NCBI GenBank assembly: GCA_038145075.1
Contig: JAYQOY010000053.1
Coordinates: 1-11,706 of the forward strand
Length of the DNA stretch: 11,706 nt
Reading direction: 5' to 3'
Source of the DNA: TMED14 sp038145075
Lineage (GTDB): Bacteria; Bacteroidota; Bacteroidia; Flavobacteriales; Schleiferiaceae
Shown here: in pieces, positions 1 to 5,968 of the stretch
How positions within the stretch are numbered: the stretch's first letter is position 1
Layout: each line of letters starts with the position of its first letter
The notes under the pieces: model-generated
The model's database searches: none
Seen by the model: the letters and a program-made list of their open reading frames with translations, nothing else
What the model was told of the DNA's origin: nothing
Made by a program: the position numbers and the translations under genes

Positions 1-22
1 GAGTCGTTCGCCTGCCCGCGGG

Positions 23-80
23 GAGCTAGGGAGCGCCTGCGGCACGCTAGGGAACACGGGCTTCGCCCTCTAGCCCTCTA
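23..80. repeat. CTAG-unit repeat array, locus 1 (window edge)
   Basis: Seen directly: GCTAGGGA at 25-32, a 13-nt near-hairpin GCGCCTGCGGCAC at 33-45, GCTAGGGA again at 46-53, then a hairpin GGGCTTCGCCC at 58-68 (4-bp stem, TTC loop). After this the 8-bp unit appears in the opposite sense (TCTAGCCC twice, 69-84). Bases 23-73 match 1640-1690 in the same orientation with about 5 mismatches in 51. The array runs into the stop codon of the oxidoreductase gene (TAG read on the minus strand at 80-78). The repeat may continue beyond the left window edge. Its function is unknown. Confidence 0.8.
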
Positions 81-1529
81 GCCCCCTAATCCCCAGCCCT
101 CGCGGTAGGTACCGGTGACCCAGGATTGCCCGTCGGGGTAGTTTTCGATGCGCATGGCGTCGCCGTTCCAGAGCATTTTCATTCGGCCCGGATACTCGAA
201 GGGGGCCCAATCGCCCAGTTTTTTACCGGGCTTCAAAACTTTGTGCTGGTACGCTTGGATCGCCAAATTGCCCATGAGCACAGATTCGGTCAGGCCTCCT
301 GCATACGAGAAGGGCGAACTGACCGCTTTTGGATCGTTGGCAAAGCAGGCATCGACGAATTGTGCGATGTGGCCGCTCGTGCCACCTTCCACGCGGGGCA
401 GGTAGGCTTTGGGGAGTTCGGGGCGTGTGCCGTCGTTCAAGTAGACGCGCGGATTGCCAGAATACGTATCCGTAATCATGATGCCCTTCTCGCCATGGAA
501 GATGGAACCGCCATCCCAGTTGCCCAATTTCTCTTCATCCGGCAAGATGAAGACTCCGTTGTGCGCGCGGGCGGGTCGTTTGGGCATTAGTCCGCCGTCG
601 TACCAGTTCAGTGCGACCTTTTCTCCGCCAAATTCGAGCCGAACGATAGACGAGGGCGGGCACAATTCACCGTAATCCGCCTCCACAAAATCGCCCGACC
701 ACACCGTCGTGCACGATGCCTCTGCCGCTGTGGGATAGCCCAAATAATGACTTCCTAGCACGCGGTAGGGCGTCTCCATGATATGGCAGCCCATGTCGCC
801 CATAGCGCCCGTGCCAAAGTCCCAGAATCCGCGCCACTTAAAGGGCAAATACGCCGAATGGTAGGGTCTATCCGCTGCCGGACCCAACCACAAGTCCCAA
901 TCCAAGGTGGATGGAACGGGTTCGCCCGAGGTAATGCTGCGCATGCCCTGGGGCCAAACAGGACGGTTTGTCCAACAGTCTACTTCATAAACGTGTCCAA
1001 TCAGGTCCGCCTCGATAATTTCCCGTGCTTGCCGAATGCCATCGCTCGAAGAGCCCTGGTTGCCCATTTGGGTGACAATGCCCTTCTCTTCGGCCACTTC
1101 GCGCATCAACCTCGCTTCCGCAATGGTATGCGTCAAGGGCTTTTCCACATACACATGCTTTCCAGCGCGCATAAACGGCAAAGCCGCCACAGCGTGCGTA
1201 TGGTCGGGCGTCGCGACAAAGACGGCGTCTAATTTATCCGCATGGGTTTCGTACAACTTTCGGAAATCCCGGTAGGTCTTCGACTTGGGGTGTGCCTTAT
1301 AGGAATCCGCGGCAGCCTCATCATTCACATCCGCAAAGGCCACAAATTTGACTTTTCCGGTTTTATGCAGGCCTTGCAGCACGCCAGCGCCACGCCCTCC
1401 AACGCCAATACCCGCCATATAAAGGGTATCGCTAGGGGCCGTGTAGCCTTTGCCTAAGACAAAACGGGGAACAATGGTAAAGGCGCCTGCTGTGAGGGCC
1501 GATTTCTTAATAAAGTCGCGACGGTTCAT
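78..1529 (-). CDS. Tat-exported Gfo/Idh/MocA family oxidoreductase
   Basis: An NAD(P)-dependent oxidoreductase of the Gfo/Idh/MocA superfamily, 483 residues, the length expected for the secreted Bacteroidota branch. Seen: a twin-arginine signal peptide at the N-terminus (RRDFIKKS at residues 3-10, then a hydrophobic stretch to about residue 26), so export to the periplasm already folded with cofactor is likely. A Rossmann dinucleotide-binding motif GIGVGGRG is at 40-47, the family's EKP motif at 129-131, and the substrate-domain signature GDMGCHI at 244-250, whose Asp and His are the usual catalytic or substrate-binding pair. Known family members act on sugars, inositols and related polyols; the substrate here cannot be read from sequence. 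It stands alone on this strand, with repeat arrays on both sides. The start at 1529 is set by the Tat motif. The C-terminus ends Gly-Leu-Gly-Gly and its TAG stop lies inside a CTAG repeat unit, so the natural end may have been altered by the repeat. Confidence 0.93.
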   Translation of the reverse strand: MNRRDFIKKSALTAGAFTIVPRFVLGKGYTAPSDTLYMAGIGVGGRGAGVLQGLHKTGKVKFVAFADVNDEAAADSYKAHPKSKTYRDFRKLYETHADKLDAVFVATPDHTHAVAALPFMRAGKHVYVEKPLTHTIAEARLMREVAEEKGIVTQMGNQGSSSDGIRQAREIIEADLIGHVYEVDCWTNRPVWPQGMRSITSGEPVPSTLDWDLWLGPAADRPYHSAYLPFKWRGFWDFGTGAMGDMGCHIMETPYRVLGSHYLGYPTAAEASCTTVWSGDFVEADYGELCPPSSIVRLEFGGEKVALNWYDGGLMPKRPARAHNGVFILPDEEKLGNWDGGSIFHGEKGIMITDTYSGNPRVYLNDGTRPELPKAYLPRVEGGTSGHIAQFVDACFANDPKAVSSPFSYAGGLTESVLMGNLAIQAYQHKVLKPGKKLGDWAPFEYPGRMKMLWNGDAMRIENYPDGQSWVTGTYREGWGLGG

Positions 1530-1573
1530 AGGGTATGTTTTGTGTCCCTATAAGGTAGCGAAAAGAAGTGCTC

Positions 1574-1670
1574 GGGCTTCGCCCTCGCGCTAGAGGGCTA
1601 GGAAGCTAGGGAACGCCTTCGGCGTGCTAGGAAGCTAGAGAGCTAGGGAGCGCCTGCGGCGCGCTAGGGA
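1574..1670 (-). repeat. Modular CTAG array with 13-nt hairpins, locus 2
   Basis: Seen directly and in strict order on the plus strand: hairpin GGGCTTCGCCC (1574-1584); three 8-bp units GCTAGAGG, GCTAGGAA, GCTAGGGA (1589-1612); a 13-nt perfect hairpin ACGCCTTCGGCGT (1613-1625, 5-bp stem, 3-nt loop); three more units GCTAGGAA, GCTAGAGA, GCTAGGGA (1626-1649); a second 13-nt perfect hairpin GCGCCTGCGGCGC (1650-1662); and one more unit GCTAGGGA (1663-1670). The two hairpins differ in sequence but keep length and pairing, which suggests that structure is preserved. It is intergenic, upstream of the oxidoreductase start. Function unknown; it could be a REP-like or structural repeat. Confidence 0.85.
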
Positions 1671-1721
1671 ACTCAGGCCTCGCCCTCGAGCTTGGAAGCT
1701 AAGAGGCCGTTGGACAGACCC

Positions 1722-1803
1722 CAACAAACCAACGAACGTTCAAACCAACAAACAAAACGCTTAAACCCTTTTACTCTTTTACCCTTCAACCCTTAAACCC
1801 TTC
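1722..1803 (-). repeat. T/G-rich repeat module B, locus 2
   Basis: Read on the minus strand this stretch shares blocks, in the same order, with 10632-10698 on the plus strand: GTTGAAGGGTAAAAGAG (17 of 17 identical, 1790-1774), TTAAGCGTTT (1764-1755) and TGGTTTGTTG (1731-1722). In both places a CTAG-unit array follows, so module B plus array is one composite repeat. Together with the CTAG array it fills most of the gene-free stretch 1530-1895. The rest of that stretch holds only the edge of the A+T-rich island. Confidence 0.75.
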
Positions 1804-1811
1804 GGCTCTCC

Positions 1812-1824
1812 CTACTCCACCGTA
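1812..1824. repeat. 13-bp duplication of the glmS 3' end (distal copy)
   Basis: CTACTCCACCGTA here is identical to 2783-2795, which holds the last three sense codons' worth of sequence and the stop codon of glmS. The copy lies at the point where the chromosomal repeat module ends and the A+T-rich island begins. It may be an att-type site or a target duplication left by insertion of the island. Being partly self-pairing with its neighbour (CCTAC 1811-1815 with GTAGG 1822-1826) may be a coincidence. Confidence 0.6.
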
Positions 1825-1836
1825 GGAGGTTACCCC

Positions 1837-1866
1837 ATACAAACCAATTTTCTTACCCCCAATTAC
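1837..1866 (+). repeat. Left terminal inverted repeat of the island
   Basis: Bases from ATACAAA (1837-1843) through TTCTTACCCCC (1850-1860) to AATTAC (1861-1866) pair with 2780-2748 read on the opposite strand. With three one-base gaps, about 27 of 33 aligned columns agree, including an 11-base identical core. It lies 12 bases inside the distal 13-bp duplication and about 30 bases past the stop of the secreted-protein gene. Confidence 0.6.
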
Positions 1867-1895
1867 TCTGGGGATGTCTCACGATTTGTTTCATT

Positions 1896-2240
1896 TTAAC
1901 CACCACTATCTTGAGTAATAACCACAACTCTCTTGAGTTCACAATCAGGGTCAATTTTTCTCCCCCAGACCACACCATTACTTACAATAATTCCCTTTTT
2001 AATCCTACCACCGTCATTTTCATCCTTGAACCTCCCGTGATAAATCACTCTTCCATCTTTTGTTTCTTCCTTCCCGTAAATTTCACATTCATCTCCTTGA
2101 GTTAGAACTATTGTCTGACGACCCGACCCGTTTAACCCCAGGTGTACAATCACATCTTCATCAGAGGTAACAACCACTTTACACTGTCCCCACCCAACGA
2201 AGGACAACAAGAGGAATAGTGATATGAGGATGGGTTTCAT
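1896..2240 (-). CDS. Small secreted protein of unknown function
   Basis: I do not recognise this 114-residue protein. Visible features: a clear Sec-type signal peptide (Lys at residue 3, hydrophobic core ILISLFLLLSFVG, likely cleavage near Gly-Trp-Gly-Gln around residue 18-19), then a mature domain of about 95 residues with alternating hydrophobic and charged stretches that suggest a small beta-rich fold, and two cysteines in the mature part (in DECEIYG and DPDCELK) that could form a disulphide. The Cys at residue 20 is not preceded by a clear lipobox, so a lipoprotein is less likely. The start ATG at 2240 is fixed by the signal peptide. The gene is A+T-rich like the rest of the island and unlike the flanking genes, which fits cargo of a transferred element. 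A 7-bp inverted repeat sits just upstream. The role is unknown. Confidence 0.7.
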   Translation of the reverse strand: MKPILISLFLLLSFVGWGQCKVVVTSDEDVIVHLGLNGSGRQTIVLTQGDECEIYGKEETKDGRVIYHGRFKDENDGGRIKKGIIVSNGVVWGRKIDPDCELKRVVVITQDSGG

Positions 2241-2248
2241 TAATCTAT

Positions 2249-2278
2249 AATTGGTGTCCCTCTAATCTACACCAAATT
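2249..2278. promoter_or_regulatory. Inverted repeat upstream of the secreted-protein gene
   Basis: TTGGTGT (2251-2257) and ACACCAA (2269-2275) are perfect inverted repeats 11 bases apart, extendable on both sides with a one-base bulge (AATTGGTGT with ACACCAAATT). The repeat ends about 10 bases before the ATG at 2240, a position where an operator or a leader hairpin could act. No clear TAnnTTTG -7 element was found beside it. Function is inference only. Confidence 0.3.
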
Positions 2279-2450
2279 GGAACCACCTCATTAGAGATTC
2301 TTCAACCTCAAGAGGTACTATTTCTTTGTGAGTTCCCCTCTCCTTTAACGTCAGGTCAGGTAGAACTTACTTTAGTTTGACCTTCATTTTGATTTGGACA
2401 AATGTTGTTCGGAATATGGGTCATAGTTGGTTGTAAACGGATACAAATGT
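2276..2450. other. Gene-free spacer inside the island
   Basis: A+T-rich spacer between the two small genes of the island. I see no reading frame longer than about 25 codons with a convincing start, no tRNA-like fold and no strong terminator. It probably holds the promoter of the secreted-protein gene. Confidence 0.4.
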
Positions 2451-2675
2451 TTACTGGTTGACTTGGATGTCCATTTCACTTAAACGAAGTTCGTCCAACC
2501 TCATCAACCTCTCCTCTCGGACATTTCCCTTCTTATAGATTCCAAATACAATCACATTCGTAAAGGTCTTCCCAGTAGGAGATTTTAACCCTCGTTCATT
2601 GAAGAGATTACTAATCCTTCTATACCCCAAAGGGGTAAGATGACACTCCTTTAAAGACCTAATTTCGGTATACAA
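2451..2675 (-). CDS. Small protein similar to serine-recombinase 'Recombinase' region; start uncertain
   Basis: The product carries the pattern GYRRISNLFNERGLKSPTG (from residue 17 of this call), followed by Lys-Thr-Phe and an Ile-Tyr-Lys-Lys-Gly segment. This resembles the helix-turn-helix-like part of the Recombinase domain of large serine recombinases (a repeated 'Y-x-x-I-x-x-x-L/F-N-x-x-G-x-x-T/S-x-x-G-K' signature), and small flavobacterial proteins of similar layout that I recall only loosely. The catalytic N-terminal resolvase domain is absent. The only in-frame usual start is TTG at 2675, but the frame stays open upstream to the glmS stop. The translated upstream stretch (through Thr-Thr-Asp-Leu-Trp-Lys-Ser at about 2720-2700) looks protein-like, so the true N-terminus is probably near 2740-2753 with a non-standard ATA or ATT start, or the original start was lost. 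It may be a DNA-binding protein of the element or a pseudogene. Confidence 0.5.
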   Translation of the reverse strand: MYTEIRSLKECHLTPLGYRRISNLFNERGLKSPTGKTFTNVIVFGIYKKGNVREERLMRLDELRLSEMDIQVNQ

Positions 2676-2747
2676 ATAGGTCTGGTAATCGGAATAAACA
2701 CTCTTCCATAGGTCAGTTGTAATAACTGATAATGAGAATGTTATGGT

Positions 2748-2780
2748 GTAAATTCGGGGGTAAGAATTTCGGTTTTGTAT
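2748..2780 (-). repeat. Right terminal inverted repeat of the island
   Basis: Read on the minus strand from 2780: ATACAAAACC, then TTCTTACCCCC, then GAATTTAC, matching the left repeat at 1837-1866. It also contains its own small inverted repeat (AAATTC 2750-2755 with GAATTT 2764-2769, loop of 8). It starts only 2 bases after the glmS stop codon. It could also have some role as a glmS transcription end, but there is no T-run. Confidence 0.6.
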
Positions 2781-2782
2781 TA

Positions 2783-2795
2783 CTACTCCACCGTA
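2783..2795. repeat. 13-bp repeat at the glmS 3' end (gene-borne copy)
   Basis: CTACTCCACCGTA covers the stop codon and the codons for the last residues (Thr-Val-Glu) of GlmS. It is identical to 1812-1824 at the far end of the A+T-rich island. The glmS end is a well-known insertion target in bacteria (attTn7 of Tn7), which makes this position for a duplication noteworthy. Confidence 0.6.
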
Positions 2796-4618
2796 ACCGA
2801 CTTCGCCAAGTTGCGAGGTTGGTCCACGTTGCAGCCGCGTAAAACGGCTACGTGGTAGCTGAGGAGCTGCAAGGGCACCGTGGTCAACAGCGGGCTCAAG
2901 CAGTCCAGGGTGTCCGGAATTTCGATGATGGCATCGGAAAGAGCGCGCACTTCGGTATCGCCTTCGCCGGTGATAGAGAGCACGCGGCCTTTGCGCGCCT
3001 TCACCTCTTGGACGTTGGAAACGAGCTTCTCGTACATGTCGCCTTTGGGGGCTACAATGATGATGGGCATTTGCTCATCGATCAAGGCGATGGGGCCGTG
3101 CTTCATCTCGGCGGCAGGGTAGCCTTCCGCGTGGATGTAGCTGATTTCCTTCAGTTTGAGGGCACCTTCAAGGGCGACGGGGAAGTTGTAGCCACGGCCC
3201 AAAAAGAGGGCATTCGTGGAGTCCACCATGTCGACGGACAATGCTTTGATGCGCGCATCGAGGCCAAGCATGGATTGAATCTTTGCGGGGATGGTGTCGA
3301 GTTCTTGGGCGATTTCGGCACAACGTTCGGCCGATAGATGGCCCTTAACACGACCGATGTACAGCGCCATCAAGGTCAAAACGGTGACTTGAGCCGTGAA
3401 GGCCTTGGTAGAGGCGACGCCAATTTCGGGGCCTGCATGGGTGTAAGCGCCGGCATGGGTTTCGCGGGCGATGGACGATCCCACCACGTTGCACACGCCA
3501 AAGACTGTGGCTCCTGCCTGCTTAGCCATCTTGATGGCGGCTAGCGTGTCGGCCGTTTCACCGGATTGCGAAATCGCGATGACGACGTCTTTGTGGGTGA
3601 TAACGGGGTTGCGGTAGCGGAATTCGGAGGCGTATTCGACTTCGACAGGAATTCGGGCCAAATCTTCCAGGAGGTATTCACCCACCAGACCGGCGTGCCA
3701 CGAGGTGCCACAGCCAATGATGAGAATGCGCTGCGCGTCGAGCAAAGACTCGGAAATCGCGTCCAATCCCGCCATTTTTACGACGCCCGTCTTGAGGTCG
3801 ATGCGGCCGCGAACGGTATCGCGAATGCTCTTAGGCTGTTCAAAAATTTCTTTCAGCATGAAGTGCTCGTAGCCCCCTTTTTCGATGCTGTCCAAATCCA
3901 ACTTCAATTGGTGAATCGTGGCGTCGACAGGAAGGTCCGACGCAATTTCACGTACCTGAACACCTTGGCGGCTCAGAACGGCCATTTCGCCATCCTCGAG
4001 GTAGATCACTTTCTTGGTGCTGTCCAGGAATGGAGTGGCGTCTGAGCCTACGAAGTATTCGTTGTTGCCCAATCCGACGACCAGCGGAGAGCCCAAACGA
4101 GCGACTACCATGTGGCCGGGCTCATCCTTGGATAAAACGGCGATGGCATAAGCGCCTACCACCTCGTTGAGGGCCATTCGGACCGCTTGGTCCAATGCAA
4201 CGCCTTCAAGATCTTGGATGTATTCGATAAAATTGACGAGCACTTCCGTGTCCGTATCGCTTTTAAAGCTGTAGCCTTTGCTCGTCAATAGTTCCTTGAG
4301 GCCCGCAAAGTTTTCAATGATACCGTTGTGAACCATGACCAAACGGCCTGACATAGACGCATGGGGGTGCGAGTTGGGGTCGTTGGGTTCGCCGTGTGTC
4401 GCCCAGCGGGTGTGGCCAATACCCATCGAAGCCGAGGGGGCCTTTCCGACGCGAGCCTCTAGGTCCGCTACTTTGCCTTTGCACTTGTAGATTTCGAGGT
4501 GGCCGTTGAAAAGGGCAACACCCGCAGAATCGTATCCACGGTACTCTAAACGCTTAAGGCCTTGAACAAGAAGGGGGTACGCTTCACGCGTTCCAAGGTA
4601 GCCGACAATGCCGCACAT
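2783..4618 (-). CDS. glmS: Glutamine--fructose-6-phosphate aminotransferase (isomerizing)
   Basis: Makes glucosamine 6-phosphate from fructose 6-phosphate and glutamine in the cytoplasm, the first step to UDP-GlcNAc for peptidoglycan and lipopolysaccharide. 611 residues, full length. Seen: N-terminal nucleophile glutaminase domain starting MCGIVGYLG with the catalytic Cys2 exposed after Met removal, GHTRWATHG at 68-76, then two SIS sugar-isomerase domains with GCGTSWHAG at 302-310, the phosphate-binding SQSGET at 350-355, a MKHGP motif near residue 500, and the conserved C-terminal Ala-Lys-Ser-Val-Thr-Val-Glu. The ATG at 4618 gives the obligatory Met-Cys. It is the last gene of a minus-strand operon, 30 bases after the DUF4270 gene, so no separate promoter or glmS ribozyme is evident. 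Its 3' end forms one border of the A+T-rich island, and the protein is not disrupted by it. Confidence 0.98.
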   Translation of the reverse strand: MCGIVGYLGTREAYPLLVQGLKRLEYRGYDSAGVALFNGHLEIYKCKGKVADLEARVGKAPSASMGIGHTRWATHGEPNDPNSHPHASMSGRLVMVHNGIIENFAGLKELLTSKGYSFKSDTDTEVLVNFIEYIQDLEGVALDQAVRMALNEVVGAYAIAVLSKDEPGHMVVARLGSPLVVGLGNNEYFVGSDATPFLDSTKKVIYLEDGEMAVLSRQGVQVREIASDLPVDATIHQLKLDLDSIEKGGYEHFMLKEIFEQPKSIRDTVRGRIDLKTGVVKMAGLDAISESLLDAQRILIIGCGTSWHAGLVGEYLLEDLARIPVEVEYASEFRYRNPVITHKDVVIAISQSGETADTLAAIKMAKQAGATVFGVCNVVGSSIARETHAGAYTHAGPEIGVASTKAFTAQVTVLTLMALYIGRVKGHLSAERCAEIAQELDTIPAKIQSMLGLDARIKALSVDMVDSTNALFLGRGYNFPVALEGALKLKEISYIHAEGYPAAEMKHGPIALIDEQMPIIIVAPKGDMYEKLVSNVQEVKARKGRVLSITGEGDTEVRALSDAIIEIPDTLDCLSPLLTTVPLQLLSYHVAVLRGCNVDQPRNLAKSVTVE

Positions 4619-4648
4619 GGTAGGTTTGGTTTGGTGCCAATCCGGGGA

Positions 4649-5956
4649 TTAGCGGGGTTTGGTTACGTACAAATCTACGCGAATTGGATCAAAGGGGTCC
4701 AAATTGCCATTGAGTACGGCGCGCGCAGCGGACGACGACATGCGGTCAGGAACGAGCAAAATCTTCGCTTCGTTGCTGTCTTTTCCATTCAGCCACTGCT
4801 GGACAAACTTCGTGATTTCCAAGGTGTACACGCGATCGCGGAGGGGCGAGCTCACCACCAACTGGCCACCGGGGTCGCCATTTACGTAGCCTGTCAAGAG
4901 AGATCGGTCGTTTCCACTGACCAAAAGGGCGGTTAATTTGGCCGGATTGGCATACCGCAACGCAGAGCCTTCGCGGACAGGAATGCGCAATTCCGCATAG
5001 TTCACGAAGTAATTCGAGTCCTTCAAGGCCTGTAGACCGGTCAAACGCACCACGGTCATCGCGCCTCCCATACCCTGAACGTAGGTAGTCAACTCACCGG
5101 CCAGCGTGTCTTGTGCATCGAGGTCAAAGTCTGCTTGGCTCTTGTCAAAAACAAAGGTGTTGGCGCTCTTGACCACATTCCAAGCCAAAAGGTCGTAGAC
5201 GGAATAGCCCGGTCCTACTGTGTCTGCGCGCAAGCTGTCATTCGTAAAGAAGAAACGAATGCGCATGTCTTGGTCTCCCGGCGAAAACTGGTAGATGGCC
5301 TGGTTGTCCGCATGGCCTTCCACGTAGATGCCGCGGAAGTACTCCAAGAAGTTGGTATTGCTTGAAAAGTCGGCAGCGCTGTCCGCGGAGGCGTCCACGA
5401 TTTGGCTCTGGAAAAAGGCGGTGTTCAAGCGAAGGCCGATCACTTCGTTCGGGGCGACCATGCCGTGGACGCGGCGCTTTCGGCCTGGTTGGGGCTGCAC
5501 CACCGTATCTGCCAAGACCGTCGAACCGGTAAAAACGGAATGCGCATAGTAGGTGCTGTCCGCAGAAATGTGCTGGTCCAGCTGCTTCACCGTCAAGCCA
5601 AAAGATGCAGCGGTATCGCCGTAAAAACCAATGAAGGGCAGGTACATGAAGACGGAGTCCACCGTGGCGTTTTCGCCAAAGTCAGGCTGCATCGTGCTCA
5701 AAATCACCTGCGTAGCGAAGTTGGCCGACGCCTTTCCAAAGATGGGATCCTCGTAGCTGCCCAGCATCAAATAGGCCGGCTTTTCCGTCACCAGCGAATC
5801 AAAGGCCTCGGTGGTAGCCACCACGTCGACAGATTCGAGCTTGCCAATTTTGAGGCTGTTTTGGTCGACAAAGTCCAAACCAATTTCACCCGTGTTTCGC
5901 TCACAGGCGACCCCAACAAGGGCCAGTGCGGCGAGGGCCAAAAACAGTTTGCGCAT
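4649..5956 (-). CDS. DUF4270 family lipoprotein
   Basis: A 435-residue protein with a lipoprotein signal peptide: charged MRK, a hydrophobic core, then a lipobox Val-Gly-Val-Ala-Cys with the lipidated Cys at residue 18. The mature start (GEIGLDFV) and the repeated beta-rich body with 'VDSVFMYLP'-like segments match my recollection of the DUF4270 family, found in Bacteroidota. The function of the family is not established; an outer-membrane or periplasmic role is inferred from the lipid anchor. It starts 12 bases after the glycogen-synthase homologue and ends 30 bases before glmS, which implies one transcript. This three-gene order recurs in related genomes, again from memory. The start at 5956 is supported by the signal peptide. 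Confidence 0.85.
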   Translation of the reverse strand: MRKLFLALAALALVGVACERNTGEIGLDFVDQNSLKIGKLESVDVVATTEAFDSLVTEKPAYLMLGSYEDPIFGKASANFATQVILSTMQPDFGENATVDSVFMYLPFIGFYGDTAASFGLTVKQLDQHISADSTYYAHSVFTGSTVLADTVVQPQPGRKRRVHGMVAPNEVIGLRLNTAFFQSQIVDASADSAADFSSNTNFLEYFRGIYVEGHADNQAIYQFSPGDQDMRIRFFFTNDSLRADTVGPGYSVYDLLAWNVVKSANTFVFDKSQADFDLDAQDTLAGELTTYVQGMGGAMTVVRLTGLQALKDSNYFVNYAELRIPVREGSALRYANPAKLTALLVSGNDRSLLTGYVNGDPGGQLVVSSPLRDRVYTLEITKFVQQWLNGKDSNEAKILLVPDRMSSSAARAVLNGNLDPFDPIRVDLYVTKPR

Positions 5957-5968
5957 AAGGGCTATGTC

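Larger units (their letters stand above)
1825..2795 (-). mobile_element. Putative small integrated element behind glmS
   Basis: Evidence seen: an A+T-rich block (37-47% G+C by hand count on sampled lines, against about 52-67% in sampled flanking genes); a 13-bp direct repeat at its two borders, one copy being the end of the glmS gene; imperfect inverted repeats of about 30 bp near the ends (1837-1866 and 2748-2780); and two small genes in the glmS direction, one resembling the Recombinase region of serine recombinases. If the element and one copy of the 13-mer are removed, the glmS stop joins directly to the repeat module at 1803, which would be an ordinary core-genome junction. Inference: the island, about 971 bp, was inserted at the glmS 3' end and left that gene intact. 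The mechanism is not known; no complete integrase or transposase is present, so it would be non-autonomous or a remnant. Confidence 0.5.

Noticed and set aside
1811..1826. Hairpin CCTAC-TCCACC-GTAGG as a terminator
   Set aside because: The stem is only 5 bp with no T-run and is made largely of the duplicated glmS sequence.
2623..2637. Perfect palindrome TACCCCAAAGGGGTA
   Set aside because: It lies inside the recombinase-like reading frame and can be explained by codons; no second copy was seen, so no regulatory claim is made.
1812..2795. Tn7 or Tn7-like transposon at attTn7
   Set aside because: No tns-type genes, direct repeat of 13 instead of 5 bp, and it covers the stop codon itself, not a point downstream of it.
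2852..4045. Long plus-strand open frames inside glmS
   Set aside because: They are antisense shadows of a complete glmS and show no family motifs.
4619..4648. glmS ribozyme or riboswitch
   Set aside because: Only 30 bases separate the DUF4270 gene from glmS, too short for the ribozyme, which is also typical of Gram-positive bacteria.
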